The notes below the pieces were generated by a model, which saw only the letters and a program-made list of their open reading frames with translations, had not been told where the DNA came from and did no database searches. From CAYSGX01 sp964518215 (GTDB lineage: Bacteria; Bacteroidota; Bacteroidia; Chitinophagales; CAIOSU01), in contig CAZFFP010000004.1 in the NCBI GenBank assembly GCA_964518215.1, forward strand, positions 1 to 64,000: 64,000 bases of DNA, read 5' to 3'. How positions within the stretch are numbered: position 1 is the stretch's first letter; the number at the start of each line of letters is the position of its first letter. The position numbers were made by a program, and so were the translations under genes. Positions 27,120-35,646 of the stretch are shown here, piece by piece.

Positions 27120-28169
27120 CTATTTTTCTAAAATGATTGCTTTTACTTGTTTTTGCAGTAAGCGTTTTTCCGGCAGATATAATTGATACTTTGAAACAAA
27201 AATTTTGTTGGAAACATTTCCCATCGCATATTCTACAAGCACTTCATCTTTTTCTGCCGAAAGAATAATTCCTATAGGTTCATTATCGTCCGCCACATTT
27301 TCTTCAGCTTTGAAATAATTCAGATACAAATTCATTTGCCCAATATCGGTATGCTTCACGCGTCTGGTTTTCAAATCAATGATTACAAAGCATTTCAGTA
27401 TTCTGTGATAAAAAACAAGATCAACATAAAAATGGTTGTTGCGAATAGAAATTTTATATTGCCTTGCCACAAAAGAAAACCCTTTGCCGCGTTCCAATAG
27501 AAAAAACTGAAGGTTATCTATGATTTTTTGCTCCAAACGTTTTTCTGTGATGCGCTGATTGTGAGGAATCTTTAAAAAATCAAGTATGTAAGGGTCTTTT
27601 ACTATGGAATTTACATCTATTGTTGCCGGTAATTTTTTGGAAACTTCCGGTAATTTTTTCTTCTTGTTCTTATGAAATAAAGTTCGTTCATAAAGTGATG
27701 CATCTATTTGTCTGCCTAGCTCTCTAACCGACCAATTTTCATGAATACACTGCTGCTTGTAAAATTTTCTTACACGCTCCTCAGTAACGCCCAATAATTT
27801 AACATAATGACTCCAACTCAATTTGGCAGACACTGTCTGCCATTTTTGATAAGAGAGATAAAACCTTCGCATATCCAACACGTTGCGTCTGCCAAATCCT
27901 TTCCCGAATTGTTTTGTTAAATCTCTCGAAAGCATTGTCAGTAAAGCGCTTCCGTATTCTGCTCGCTCATGCCCCAACTGTTCATATTCAATGATGTGTC
28001 TGCCAATTTCCCAATTTGATTTTACCAATTCTATATTAACGGCACGAACTGCATTAGCTCTTGCCTGTCGGGCAGTAACACCTATATTATCAAGTAGCTT
28101 TTGATAAAGAGGTATTGCTTTTCGAGCAACTTTTTTAGGGTCTGACTTAGTAATTGATTTTTGTTTCAT
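27120..28169 (-). CDS. YhcG/DUF1016-family PD-(D/E)XK nuclease
   Basis: A 349-residue protein of the DUF1016/YhcG family. The N-terminal helical domain (about residues 30-165; NWEIGRHIIEYEQLGHERAE, LSRDLTKQFGKGFGRRNVLD, SWSHYVKLLGV) is the family DNA-binding region. The C-terminal nuclease domain (about 205-330) has FYVDLVFYHRILKCFVIIDL followed by KTR, giving the Asp and D-x-K of the PD-(D/E)XK core. Members are found with restriction-modification systems and mobile DNA, and their role is poorly known. It ends 24 bases before the exporter start and has its own -7 box, so it looks inserted into the truA-exporter neighbourhood. No toxin, methylase or integrase lies nearby. Confidence 0.9.
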   Translation of the reverse strand: MKQKSITKSDPKKVARKAIPLYQKLLDNIGVTARQARANAVRAVNIELVKSNWEIGRHIIEYEQLGHERAEYGSALLTMLSRDLTKQFGKGFGRRNVLDMRRFYLSYQKWQTVSAKLSWSHYVKLLGVTEERVRKFYKQQCIHENWSVRELGRQIDASLYERTLFHKNKKKKLPEVSKKLPATIDVNSIVKDPYILDFLKIPHNQRITEKRLEQKIIDNLQFFLLERGKGFSFVARQYKISIRNNHFYVDLVFYHRILKCFVIIDLKTRRVKHTDIGQMNLYLNYFKAEENVADDNEPIGIILSAEKDEVLVEYAMGNVSNKIFVSKYQLYLPEKRLLQKQVKAIILEK

Positions 28170-28195
28170 TAAATATTGAAACCTTAATTTTTATG

Positions 28196-28203
28196 CAAAT
28201 CTA
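28196..28203 (-). promoter_or_regulatory. -7 promoter box TAGATTTG for the YhcG-family gene
   Basis: On the minus strand TAGATTTG is a perfect TAnnTTTG, ending 26 bases before the ATG at 28169. It suggests the nuclease gene is not simply read from truA. No TTTG at -33. Confidence 0.45.
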
Positions 28204-28249
28204 ATCGAAAGCTGACTTCCGATGTTGAAACATTAATTGCAGGCTGTTA

Positions 28250-28996
28250 CTACTCCTCAATAAAAGCGTATTTCACATCCACCAGATACAAGCCGTGGGG
28301 CGAAGCCGATTTTACAAATTTGAATCGCTTTTTGTTTTCGATGGTTTCAACAAATTCATCAACCGAAAGTTTTCCCGAACCGATATGCAACATAGCGCCC
28401 ATAGTGAGCCGCACCATAGAGCGCAGAAAACGATTGGCGGCTATACGATATACCCACGTGCGTTCATGTTCGTTTTTTGTCCAGAACGATTCGGTTACCG
28501 TGCAGATGGTGGTTTTGGCGCTGTGGTTTTCGCGGCACAGCGAATAAAAATCGGTGAAGCGCGGCAGCAGCGAAGCGGCATATTGCATTTTTTCAAAGTC
28601 TAATGGTTCGCCTCTATACCACAAACATTTACCAATGAGAAAGGGCGATTTCTGCAAAACCATTTTGTATTCGTAGGCGCGATGCGTGGCATGAAAACGG
28701 GCATGTGCATTTGGCTCTACGGGAATAATTCTGAAAACAGCAATGCGGTCGGGCAGTATGCCGTTGATTTTTTTGATGAAAATGACGGGAATGGTTTTTT
28801 CCGTATCGAAATGCAGATAAAATTGTGTGGCATGAACGCCTGTGTCGGTGCGTCCGCAACCGTAGGTAAACACCTCTTCTCCAAAAACTAGCGACAAGGC
28901 TTTGTTGATTTCAGCCTGCACCGTGTTGCCGTTTATTTGCAGTTGCCAACCGGAGTATCCGGTGCCGTCAAAAGCAATTTCGAGAAAGTAGCGCAT
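28250..28996 (-). CDS. truA: tRNA pseudouridine(38-40) synthase TruA
   Basis: A 248-residue cytosolic enzyme converting uridines 38-40 of the tRNA anticodon stem into pseudouridine. The catalytic motif CGRTDTGVHA carries the nucleophile Asp51. The N-terminus YFLEIAFDGTGYSGWQLQ and the C-terminal RFLRSMVRLTMGAML are typical. Length is normal (about 245-270). It lies on the minus strand, 81 bases before the YhcG gene. Confidence 0.97.
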   Translation of the reverse strand: MRYFLEIAFDGTGYSGWQLQINGNTVQAEINKALSLVFGEEVFTYGCGRTDTGVHATQFYLHFDTEKTIPVIFIKKINGILPDRIAVFRIIPVEPNAHARFHATHRAYEYKMVLQKSPFLIGKCLWYRGEPLDFEKMQYAASLLPRFTDFYSLCRENHSAKTTICTVTESFWTKNEHERTWVYRIAANRFLRSMVRLTMGAMLHIGSGKLSVDEFVETIENKKRFKFVKSASPHGLYLVDVKYAFIEE

Positions 28997-29111
28997 GGTT
29001 AGTTGGCAGTTGGTAGTTTACGATTGTGAATAATTCACTTTTCTAAAAACAGAAGTATTTTTTTGTAGAATTTTTTAGCAAAATATATTAGCTCTCAGAC
29101 CTACTGCAAAC

Positions 29112-30641
29112 TTACTTCCTTTTAACCTCATACACATCTGTTCTTCTGTCTTTCAGATTATTTACGCTGCCATAGCTGTGCAGTTGTTTGAGTAAATCAA
29201 CATCTACATCAACAATCAAAGTCATTTCTGTATTGGGTGTTGCTTCGGCTTTGATACCGTTGGTAGGAAATGCAAAATCTGAAGGCGTAAATACTGCCGA
29301 CTGCGCATATTGAATATCCATATTATTCACCTTCGGAAGATTACCTACGCAACCCGCAATGGCAACATAACATTCGTTTTCGATGGCTCTTGCCTGAGCG
29401 CATCGTTGCACGCGCGTGAATCCGTTTTGTGTATCGGTAAGAAATGGCACAAAAAGAATTTGCATGCCTTCATCTACCATAATTCGCGGCAATTCCGGAA
29501 ACTCTACATCATAACAAATCAAAATGCCGATTTTTCCGCAATCGGTATCAAAAGTTTTGAACTCTGTGCCGCCCACCATACCCCAGTAGCTCACTTCGCT
29601 CGGAGTAATATGCACCTTTCGATACATTTCGTTAGAGCCATCTCTCCTGCAAAGAAAACCTACGTTGAATAGTTTTTCGCCTTCAAGGTAAGGCATGCTT
29701 CCGGTGATAATATTGATGTTGTATGAAATGGCAAATTCCTGAAATTTCTTTTTGATGGTGTCTGTATATTCCGCCAACTTTCTGATAGCCTGTGCTTCGG
29801 GTAAGTGATTGTAATCTGCCATGAGAGGCGCATTGAAAAATTCGGGAAACAAAACAAAATCGCTGTTATAATCTGAAACCGCATCAACAAAAAATTCTAC
29901 CTGCTCAAACAGCGCATCGAGATTGTTCAGCGGACGCATTTGCCATTGCACCAATGCCAACCGAACTATGGATTTTGGAATATTCAACGGATTGGTGGGC
30001 TTGGTGTAGTAGATGTTGTGCCATTCCAAAAGGGTAGCATAATCTTGCGAAGCCGAATCGCCCGGCAGGTATCCTTTAATGACTCGCTTTACGTGAAAAT
30101 CGTTGTTCAACTGAAAAGTAAGCACAGGGTCGAACAGTTCTTTCAGCTTCACTTTTTCAATGTATTCTTTGGGCGACATTTCATCTTTATGTTTTTTATA
30201 TCCCGGAATTCTGCCACCATAAACAATAGATTTCAAATTGAGGCTTTCGCACAATTCTTTTCGGGCATCATACAGCCTTCTGCCCAAGCGCAAGCCGCGA
30301 TATTCCTGATTAATAAACACATCAATGCCATACAATACATCGCCTTCGAAAGTATGCGTGCTGAAAGTGAAATTTCCGGTAATGTCGGCATAAGTATGTT
30401 GCTCATCGAGATTTTCAGATTTGATGATGAGCGACAGGGCGCAGCCCACTACTTTATCATCTACCACCACTGCAAATTGCCCTTGCGGAAATTTTTCGAG
30501 TAAGGTTTTGATTTGATGTTCGTGCCAATAAGAGCCTGCCATGTCGTGATAAGCCTGAATCATAGAATCTTTCAACTCGAGATAATCTTCAATAGCCAGT
30601 TCTCTGACTTTTATTTCTTTGATAGTTTTAATAGACATCAT
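29112..30641 (-). CDS. GNAT acetyltransferase fused to a nitrilase-family amidohydrolase
   Basis: A 509-residue fusion. The N-terminal GNAT domain (about residues 10-195) has GIDVFINQEYRGLRLGRRLY, the acetyl-CoA loop. The C-terminal carbon-nitrogen hydrolase domain (about 226-500) has the full nitrilase triad: Glu267 (LFPEFFNAP), Lys342 (YRKVHITPSE) and Cys376 (ILICYDVEFPEL). This fusion is known from many bacteria; the nitrilase half resembles omega-amidase/NIT2 and N-carbamoyl-amine hydrolases. It probably acts on a small amide or amine in the cytosol, with acetylation as a second step. The start is MM at 30641 or 30638. A good promoter lies 24-57 bases upstream and the gene is divergent from the ZIP transporter gene. 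Confidence 0.92.
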   Translation of the reverse strand: MMSIKTIKEIKVRELAIEDYLELKDSMIQAYHDMAGSYWHEHQIKTLLEKFPQGQFAVVVDDKVVGCALSLIIKSENLDEQHTYADITGNFTFSTHTFEGDVLYGIDVFINQEYRGLRLGRRLYDARKELCESLNLKSIVYGGRIPGYKKHKDEMSPKEYIEKVKLKELFDPVLTFQLNNDFHVKRVIKGYLPGDSASQDYATLLEWHNIYYTKPTNPLNIPKSIVRLALVQWQMRPLNNLDALFEQVEFFVDAVSDYNSDFVLFPEFFNAPLMADYNHLPEAQAIRKLAEYTDTIKKKFQEFAISYNINIITGSMPYLEGEKLFNVGFLCRRDGSNEMYRKVHITPSEVSYWGMVGGTEFKTFDTDCGKIGILICYDVEFPELPRIMVDEGMQILFVPFLTDTQNGFTRVQRCAQARAIENECYVAIAGCVGNLPKVNNMDIQYAQSAVFTPSDFAFPTNGIKAEATPNTEMTLIVDVDVDLLKQLHSYGSVNNLKDRRTDVYEVKRK

Positions 30642-30665
30642 TTTTTAGTTTATCATTTAATATAG

Positions 30666-30698
30666 CAAATCTATCTGAAATCAAATATTTCGACACAA
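30666..30698 (-). promoter_or_regulatory. Promoter for the GNAT-nitrilase gene
   Basis: On the minus strand TTG (30698-30696) is followed after 22 bases by TAGATTTG (30673-30666), a perfect TAnnTTTG. The box ends 24 bases before the ATG at 30641. Spacing is at the long end of the 17-23 range accepted for this phylum. Confidence 0.5.
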
Positions 30699-30870
30699 GG
30701 CAATCGAATTTAAATTTTCAGGAACAACCGGACATCCAGTAAAATCAAGGAATTTATTTCACGAAACATGAGGGGTTTATTTTTTTGCAAAAAAGAAAGC
30801 ACCGCAAACAAAAGTTTTCAGATAAAGATCTAATTACTCTGCGATTAATTATGGCCTGTTAAAAAGTATT

Positions 30871-30886
30871 TTTAGATTTGTCTAAA
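30871..30886 (+). promoter_or_regulatory. Palindrome overlapping the ZIP transporter promoter (candidate operator)
   Basis: TTTAGA-TTTG-TCTAAA is a perfect 6+6 palindrome with a 4-base centre. Inside it TAGATTTG (30873-30880) is a perfect -7 box, 22 bases before the ATG at 30903. A repressor bound here would block transcription start. The symmetric TTTAGA half-sites look like sites of DtxR/MntR-type metal regulators, but no regulator of this type lies in the window. Confidence 0.45.
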
Positions 30887-30902
30887 TTTTAGATGATTTT
30901 CT

Positions 30903-31730
30903 ATGGAGCAATTAGAAAACTATTTTCACGCTATTGGTCCTGTTTGGTCGGCACTTATTGCAACAACTTTCACTTGGCTGATAACTGCACTTGGCGCATC
31001 ATTAGTGTTTTTATTCAGAACCATGCACCGTGGCGTGCTCGATGCTATGCTGGGATTTACCGGAGGCGTTATGATAGCGGCCAGTTTTTGGTCGTTGCTA
31101 AGTCCTGCTATTGAAATGTCTGAAAAAATTTACCCTTCCATGCCCTGGATGCCTGCGGCTGTCGGATTTTTTTTGGGAGCCATTTTTCTTTTCATACTCG
31201 ATAAATACATGCCGCATCTGCACATCAATTTTTCTGAAGATGAAACTGAGGGTATGAAAACACAATGGCACAATACCACACTTTTAGTGCTCGCCATTAC
31301 TTTGCATAATATTCCTGAAGGTTTGGCTGTAGGCGTATTGTTTGGCGCTGCCGCTTTGGGTATGGAAGACGCGAGTGTGGCTGGAGCCATAGTATTGGCT
31401 TTGGGAATTGGAATTCAGAACTTCCCTGAAGGCATTGCTGTTTCGATGCCTTTGAGAAGAATGGGAGTGAGCCGGCTGAAAAGTTTTTGGTATGGACAAC
31501 TATCTGCCATTGTTGAGCCGGTTGCCGGAGTTATTGGAGCGCTTACTGTAATTTATATGCAGCCCATATTGCCCTTTGCCCTTGCCTTTGCAGCAGGCGC
31601 TATGATATATGTAGTAGTAGAAGAAGTAATTCCCGAAACGCAACGCGACAAGTACACCGATGTAGCAGTGCTTGGTTTTATTGGAGGCTTCTTAGTGATG
31701 ATGATATTGGATGTGGCATTAACAGCTTAG
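30903..31730 (+). CDS. ZIP family divalent metal transporter (ZupT-like)
   Basis: A 275-residue inner-membrane protein with eight predicted helices. The two metal-site signatures are present: HNIPEG (residues 135-140, in helix 4) and QNFPEG (172-177, in helix 5; Gln in place of His, as in GufA-type members). A cytosolic loop rich in His and acidic residues (HLHINFSEDETEG, about residues 105-117) lies between helices 3 and 4. It would import zinc, and perhaps iron or manganese, into the cytosol. I chose the ATG at 30903. It is monocistronic and appears controlled by the palindrome in its promoter. Confidence 0.9.
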   Translation: MEQLENYFHAIGPVWSALIATTFTWLITALGASLVFLFRTMHRGVLDAMLGFTGGVMIAASFWSLLSPAIEMSEKIYPSMPWMPAAVGFFLGAIFLFILDKYMPHLHINFSEDETEGMKTQWHNTTLLVLAITLHNIPEGLAVGVLFGAAALGMEDASVAGAIVLALGIGIQNFPEGIAVSMPLRRMGVSRLKSFWYGQLSAIVEPVAGVIGALTVIYMQPILPFALAFAAGAMIYVVVEEVIPETQRDKYTDVAVLGFIGGFLVMMILDVALTA

Positions 31731-31823
31731 AATTATTTCAATACAGAGCATAAAAGCGTTGAGCGAATACTAAATTCATTTTGAGTATTAATTCGGAACT
31801 TTGACTTATCAATTTTTCATTCC

Positions 31824-32576
31824 TTGTCCATTAACAAACAGAAAGTATCGGTTCAGTTGCACCACTTAGGATTTATTCCATACAAGCAGGCATGGGATTT
31901 TCAAGAGTTGTTATTTGAGCGTGCCACCAAACAAAAAGTGGGCAATCGCGAATTGCCCGATGATGAAAAAATTCCGGTAGAAAATCATTTTATTTTTTGT
32001 GAGCATCCACATGTAGTTACACTTGGGAAAACCGGTGATGAGTCAAATTTATTGTTGAGCGAAACCTTACTTCAATTGCGCGGAATTGAATTTTACAGAA
32101 TCAATCGCGGGGGCGATGTTACTTATCACGGACCTGAACAAATTGTGGGCTACCCGATAATTGACCTCGACCAGTTTTTTACAGACATTCATAAATACCT
32201 GCGCACGCTCGAAGAGGTTATTATCAGAACTCTGGCTGAGTATGGCATTCGTGGTGAAAGGTATGATGGTTTCACGGGCGTGTGGTTAGATATAGCGCAC
32301 CCTGCAAAAGCCCGAAAAATTTGCGCTATGGGTGTGCGTACCAGCAGGTGGATTACCATGCACGGATTTGCTTTGAATGTAAATAACGATTTGAGTTTTT
32401 TCGATTTTATTATTCCCTGCGGAATTAAAGAAAAGCAGGTTACTTCATTAGAAAAAGAATTAGGAAGAAAAGTTGATAAAAAAGAAGTGAAAGCACACAT
32501 TCAAAAACATTTCTCCGAATTATTTGAGGCATCATTTGTAGCGCCTTCCGAAGCAGAGAAAATTGCTGTTAAGTAA
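31824..32576 (+). CDS. lipB: Octanoyl-ACP:protein N-octanoyltransferase LipB
   Basis: A 250-residue cytosolic enzyme that moves octanoate from acyl carrier protein to the lipoyl domains of 2-oxoacid dehydrogenases and the glycine cleavage H protein. Family motifs are present: RGGDVTYHGPEQIVGYPI (residues 96-113), Lys165 in RKICAMGVR and the catalytic Cys199 in IPCGIKEKQVTSL. The start must be TTG at 31824, since the frame has no ATG or GTG before the conserved region. The tail overlaps the convergent SDR gene by eight bases. gcvT lies 1.8 kb downstream, whose complex needs lipoate. Confidence 0.95.
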   Translation: MSINKQKVSVQLHHLGFIPYKQAWDFQELLFERATKQKVGNRELPDDEKIPVENHFIFCEHPHVVTLGKTGDESNLLLSETLLQLRGIEFYRINRGGDVTYHGPEQIVGYPIIDLDQFFTDIHKYLRTLEEVIIRTLAEYGIRGERYDGFTGVWLDIAHPAKARKICAMGVRTSRWITMHGFALNVNNDLSFFDFIIPCGIKEKQVTSLEKELGRKVDKKEVKAHIQKHFSELFEASFVAPSEAEKIAVK

Positions 32577-33396
32577 CTTTTGCTTTTTCCAAAAAACGGG
32601 CAAACAAAGCGGGAAAAAATCGTTTCAGATACACTCCGTAAATTTCCTTTTTCCCAATATAAACTTCATTTTTTTTCGCAGCTACAGCCGCTAATATTTT
32701 TTGTGCCGCAATTTCTGCACTGATGCCTTTGGCAGTGGCATCATCCATTTTTTGTTGTGCACTGCCATCGGCAGTAAGCGCATTCATCGAAACATTGGTG
32801 TTCACAAAGCCAGGACAAATAATGGTAATCTTTATTTGGTCTTTGGTATGTTCGGCACGAAGACTATCAAAAAATCCATGAAGCGCATGTTTCGAAGCCG
32901 AATAACCCGAACGGTATGGCGAGCCGAATTTTCCAACCAAACTGCTGATAACGGCAAAGTGCCCCGATTTTTTTTCGGCAAAATGAGGAAGCAATGCTTT
33001 GGTTAAAGCTACGGTTCCGATAAAATTCACTTCCATTAATTTTCTGTCAACTTCAATATCTGTATCCATAGCCAGCGAACGCTGACTGATGCCGGCATTA
33101 TGAATCATAATATCAATGCCGCCAAAAATATTTATCGCGGTAGCGGTAGTTTCCATTGCTTTTTTATAATCGGCAAGGTCTAACGCCAATACCATTACAT
33201 TCTCGGGATGAGTGCTGCTGTTCTTTATGGCAAGAAGTTCGCGTTCGTTGCGCGAAGAAATGATAAGGTTGCATCCGGTTTTAATCAAGGCTTCTGCCAA
33301 AGCCTTTCCAATGCCCGATGACGCGCCCGTCAGCCAGACTGTTTTATTGTTGAAATAATTCAAGGTTGCATGTTTTATTTTTTGTCGAAGCTCCAT
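32569..33396 (-). CDS. Short-chain dehydrogenase/reductase (DHRS7B-like)
   Basis: A 275-residue NAD(P)-dependent SDR. It has TGASSGIG (residues 23-30) for cofactor binding, NAG at 100-102, and the catalytic Ser151/152, Tyr165 and Lys169 (YSASK). The C-terminus is typical of the classical group, with a hydrophobic tail. It probably reduces a carbonyl in lipid or secondary metabolism; the substrate is unknown. It overlaps DoxX upstream by 22 bases (same strand, coupled) and lipB convergently by eight bases. Confidence 0.9.
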   Translation of the reverse strand: MELRQKIKHATLNYFNNKTVWLTGASSGIGKALAEALIKTGCNLIISSRNERELLAIKNSSTHPENVMVLALDLADYKKAMETTATAINIFGGIDIMIHNAGISQRSLAMDTDIEVDRKLMEVNFIGTVALTKALLPHFAEKKSGHFAVISSLVGKFGSPYRSGYSASKHALHGFFDSLRAEHTKDQIKITIICPGFVNTNVSMNALTADGSAQQKMDDATAKGISAEIAAQKILAAVAAKKNEVYIGKKEIYGVYLKRFFPALFARFLEKAKVT

Positions 33397-33752
33397 CCGC
33401 CCGGACCATAAGCCAAGACATATAATAACCCGCCAAGTATAGCAAGGTTTTTTGCAGATTGAAGCAAATGCTCAAAATCTCCATAGTCGCTATACATGAT
33501 TAAAGTAGCGGGCACAATAAACATTACTAAAAAGAATGCGCCAATTTTAGTTTTGTAGCCAAACATCACCATCAGCGACCCAATAAGCGATAACAATATT
33601 CCTGCGGAAAGAAAGATTGCCGGAGCAGTTACTTCCTGTTCGGTTAAATATTGTTTCACAAAGCCGTAATGTTTTAATTGGCTTCCGGCAGAAAAAAGAA
33701 AAATTAAAGAGAGAAAAATACGGGCTAACAGCGGAACTAACTTTTGGCTCAT
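33375..33752 (-). CDS. DoxX family membrane protein
   Basis: A 125-residue protein with four predicted membrane helices (LARIFLSLIFLFSAGSQLK, AIFLSAGILLSLIGSLMVMF, IGAFFLVMFIVPATLIMY, NLAILGGLLYVLAYG), matching the DoxX fold. DoxX proteins are small quinone- or thiol-linked redox membrane proteins of unclear function. I chose the ATG at 33752; 26 codons upstream are low-quality. It is the first gene of a DoxX-SDR pair whose frames overlap by 22 bases. Confidence 0.85.
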   Translation of the reverse strand: MSQKLVPLLARIFLSLIFLFSAGSQLKHYGFVKQYLTEQEVTAPAIFLSAGILLSLIGSLMVMFGYKTKIGAFFLVMFIVPATLIMYSDYGDFEHLLQSAKNLAILGGLLYVLAYGPGGWSFDKK

Positions 33753-33788
33753 GGATACTATTTTTTTGAAAGTTACAAAAAGCTTTAT

Positions 33789-33880
33789 TAGACCGCTTTC
33801 ATAATTCAACTTTTTTTTTGGCCTCTCCATTTATCCCTCTCCAGCGAGGGGCAATTTGAATGAATGATGAAAGCGGTCTA
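33789..33880. repeat. MITE-like nested inverted repeat
   Basis: Perfect 14-base arms TAGACCGCTTTCAT (33789-33802) and its complement ATGAAAGCGGTCTA (33867-33880) enclose a nested hairpin CCCTC-tccagc-GAGGG (33835-33850). The imperfect repeat extends a further five bases inwards (ATTCA). Total size is 92 bases. The left end lies close to the DoxX start and has no coding potential. Confidence 0.55.
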
Positions 33881-33891
33881 TTACTAAAATG

Positions 33892-33911
33892 CATCTAATT
33901 AAAATTAGATG
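33892..33911. promoter_or_regulatory. 20-base palindrome, possible operator
   Basis: CATCTAATT (33892-33900) and AATTAGATG (33903-33911) are perfect 9-base arms around AA. It lies 140 bases upstream of DoxX and 510 upstream of gcvT, so its target is unclear; a folded RNA is equally possible. Confidence 0.3.
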
Positions 33912-34421
33912 TATAATTAATCTCATATACATGGTTAAATGCACCGAAATTATTGAGCAAAATGGGTAGGTAAAATGGAAGGCTAAAAGCGTTTTGGCAA
34001 AACTCTTATGCTATGGGAAAAGAATAATTTAAAAAGTAAAACTCGACAGCCCTGTGGATTTTGAAATAGAGCAATGGTTCGAAGGAAAAAAGTAGCAAAG
34101 GGATAGTTCCAAATTTGAAGAATGCCAATTGCCTTGAGTTTAGAACATAGGCAAATTACTCATGCTGAAGCGTGTATTGGACCGTGTAATGCAAATACAT
34201 CGAACGATCGAATATAATAGCAAGATGATAGGCGAACAAAAAGATGAACAAATTCAACAGAGCAAGAAAATGACAATATTAGCTTCATACAAAGAGCCGG
34301 AATATATGATGAAAAGAGGGACGATGATATTCGCTCACAAAGAAATGAACACCGGAAGAATAAATAAACTCTGTTTAGATTTGCGCTCTGCAACAGAAAA
34401 AAAACCGGTTAACTTTTTATT

Positions 34422-35498
34422 ATGAAAACTACAGCCCTAACAGATATGCATATTTCACTTGGAGCCAAAATGGTGGCATTTGCCGGATATAATATGCCGG
34501 TTTCATACACGGGTATTCAAGATGAACATCATGCCGTGCGTAATGCAGCCGGAATCTTTGATGTGAGCCACATGGGCGAGTTTTTAGTGAAAGGCAGTAG
34601 CGCACTCGATTTGTTGCAATATGTTACTTCTAATGATGTTTCAAAACTTGCTCCCGGAAAAGCGCAGTATTCGTGTCTGCCCAACGATATGGATGGCATT
34701 GTTGACGATTTGCTTGTGTATATGCTTGCAGAAAATGAATATCTGTTGGTGGTAAATGCTTCGAATATTGAAAAAGACTGGAACTGGATTTCGAAACATA
34801 ACACCTTTGGAGCCCAGCTTGAAAACATATCAGACAATATTTCGCTGCTGGCTATTCAAGGACCCAAAGCCACCGAAATACTTCAGTTACTCACAGAAAT
34901 AAATCTTTCAGAAATTCCATACTATCATTTTAGTAAAGGTTCATTTGCCGGTGTTTCAAATGTAATTGTTTCGAATACCGGATATACCGGTGCAGGCGGA
35001 TTTGAACTGTATATTCCTGTTGGTGATACAGCGAAAGTTTGGAATGCCATTATGGAGGCGGGCAAACCTCATGGAATAAAACCGGTGGGTCTGGGCGCTC
35101 GTGATACACTTCGACTCGAAAAAGGTTTCTGTTTGTATGGAAACGATATTGATGATAACACCTCTCCATTAGAAGCGGGCTTAGGCTGGATAACTAAATT
35201 CACTAAAAACTTTATTAATCGCCCCGCCATTGAAAAACTAAAAGGCGAGGGCGTAACAAAAAAATTAGTGGGTTTTGAAATGGTGGAGCGCGGCATTCCC
35301 CGCCACGACTATGTGATTGTTGATGCTGATAATAATATAATAGGAAAAGTAACTTCAGGCACGCAGTCGCCTTCGCTTTCCAAAGCCATAGGCATGGGCT
35401 ATGTGCAAACTGCGTTTGCGCAGCCTGGAACCGAAATTTTTATTCAAATCAGAAATACACCGATAAAAGCAGTAGTGGTTAAGTTGCCTTTTTTGTAA
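34422..35498 (+). CDS. gcvT: Glycine cleavage system aminomethyltransferase (T protein)
   Basis: A 358-residue cytosolic enzyme that moves the methylene group from lipoyl-bound aminomethyl on the H protein to tetrahydrofolate and releases ammonia. The N-terminus MKTTALTDMHISLGAKMV, FDVSHMGEF, the folate-binding region with AGGFELYIPVGD, and the C-terminal GTQSPSLSKAIGMGYV are all typical. Length is normal (about 360). It sits alone; P and H proteins are not in the window. lipB nearby makes the lipoate precursor. Confidence 0.97.
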   Translation: MKTTALTDMHISLGAKMVAFAGYNMPVSYTGIQDEHHAVRNAAGIFDVSHMGEFLVKGSSALDLLQYVTSNDVSKLAPGKAQYSCLPNDMDGIVDDLLVYMLAENEYLLVVNASNIEKDWNWISKHNTFGAQLENISDNISLLAIQGPKATEILQLLTEINLSEIPYYHFSKGSFAGVSNVIVSNTGYTGAGGFELYIPVGDTAKVWNAIMEAGKPHGIKPVGLGARDTLRLEKGFCLYGNDIDDNTSPLEAGLGWITKFTKNFINRPAIEKLKGEGVTKKLVGFEMVERGIPRHDYVIVDADNNIIGKVTSGTQSPSLSKAIGMGYVQTAFAQPGTEIFIQIRNTPIKAVVVKLPFL

Positions 35499-35646
35499 TT
35501 CCATTTCACATTTTTTTCTGTCGTTCCGGAAGAAAATAATTCAGGCAACATGTTGTATCAATAAATATGTGAGCGCAGAATACTATTTCTTACATTTTTT
35601 TCTGATTTTTGAGCCTTTCAAAAAAACCGCTAAACCAAATTTATTC

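Larger units (their letters stand above)
33753..34421. other. 669-base intergenic region with nested inverted repeats, no supported gene
   Basis: Holds a long inverted repeat (33789-33880) and a 20-base palindrome (33892-33911). From 33950 to 34160 the DNA is low-quality, with short open frames such as a 17-codon stretch ending at the TAG near 34095 that might be a gene remnant. An 87-codon open frame (34162-34425) reads into gcvT with a 4-base overlap, but the same stretch is also open on the other strand; neither is convincing. No clear promoter for gcvT was found. Confidence 0.5.

Noticed and set aside
29940..30503. 187-codon plus-strand open frame
   Set aside because: It is the antisense of the GNAT domain of the fusion gene, whose motifs are clear; the antisense peptide has no recognisable domain.
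31780..31803. TTTG and GAACTTTG upstream of lipB as a promoter
   Set aside because: Spacing is only 12 bases and the -7 box has a mismatch at its first base.
34162..34425. 87-codon plus-strand open frame just before gcvT, overlapping its start by four bases
   Set aside because: The overlap is attractive, but the peptide shows no fold or family pattern and an equally long frame is open on the other strand. It stands in repeat-derived DNA. Left out as a gene.
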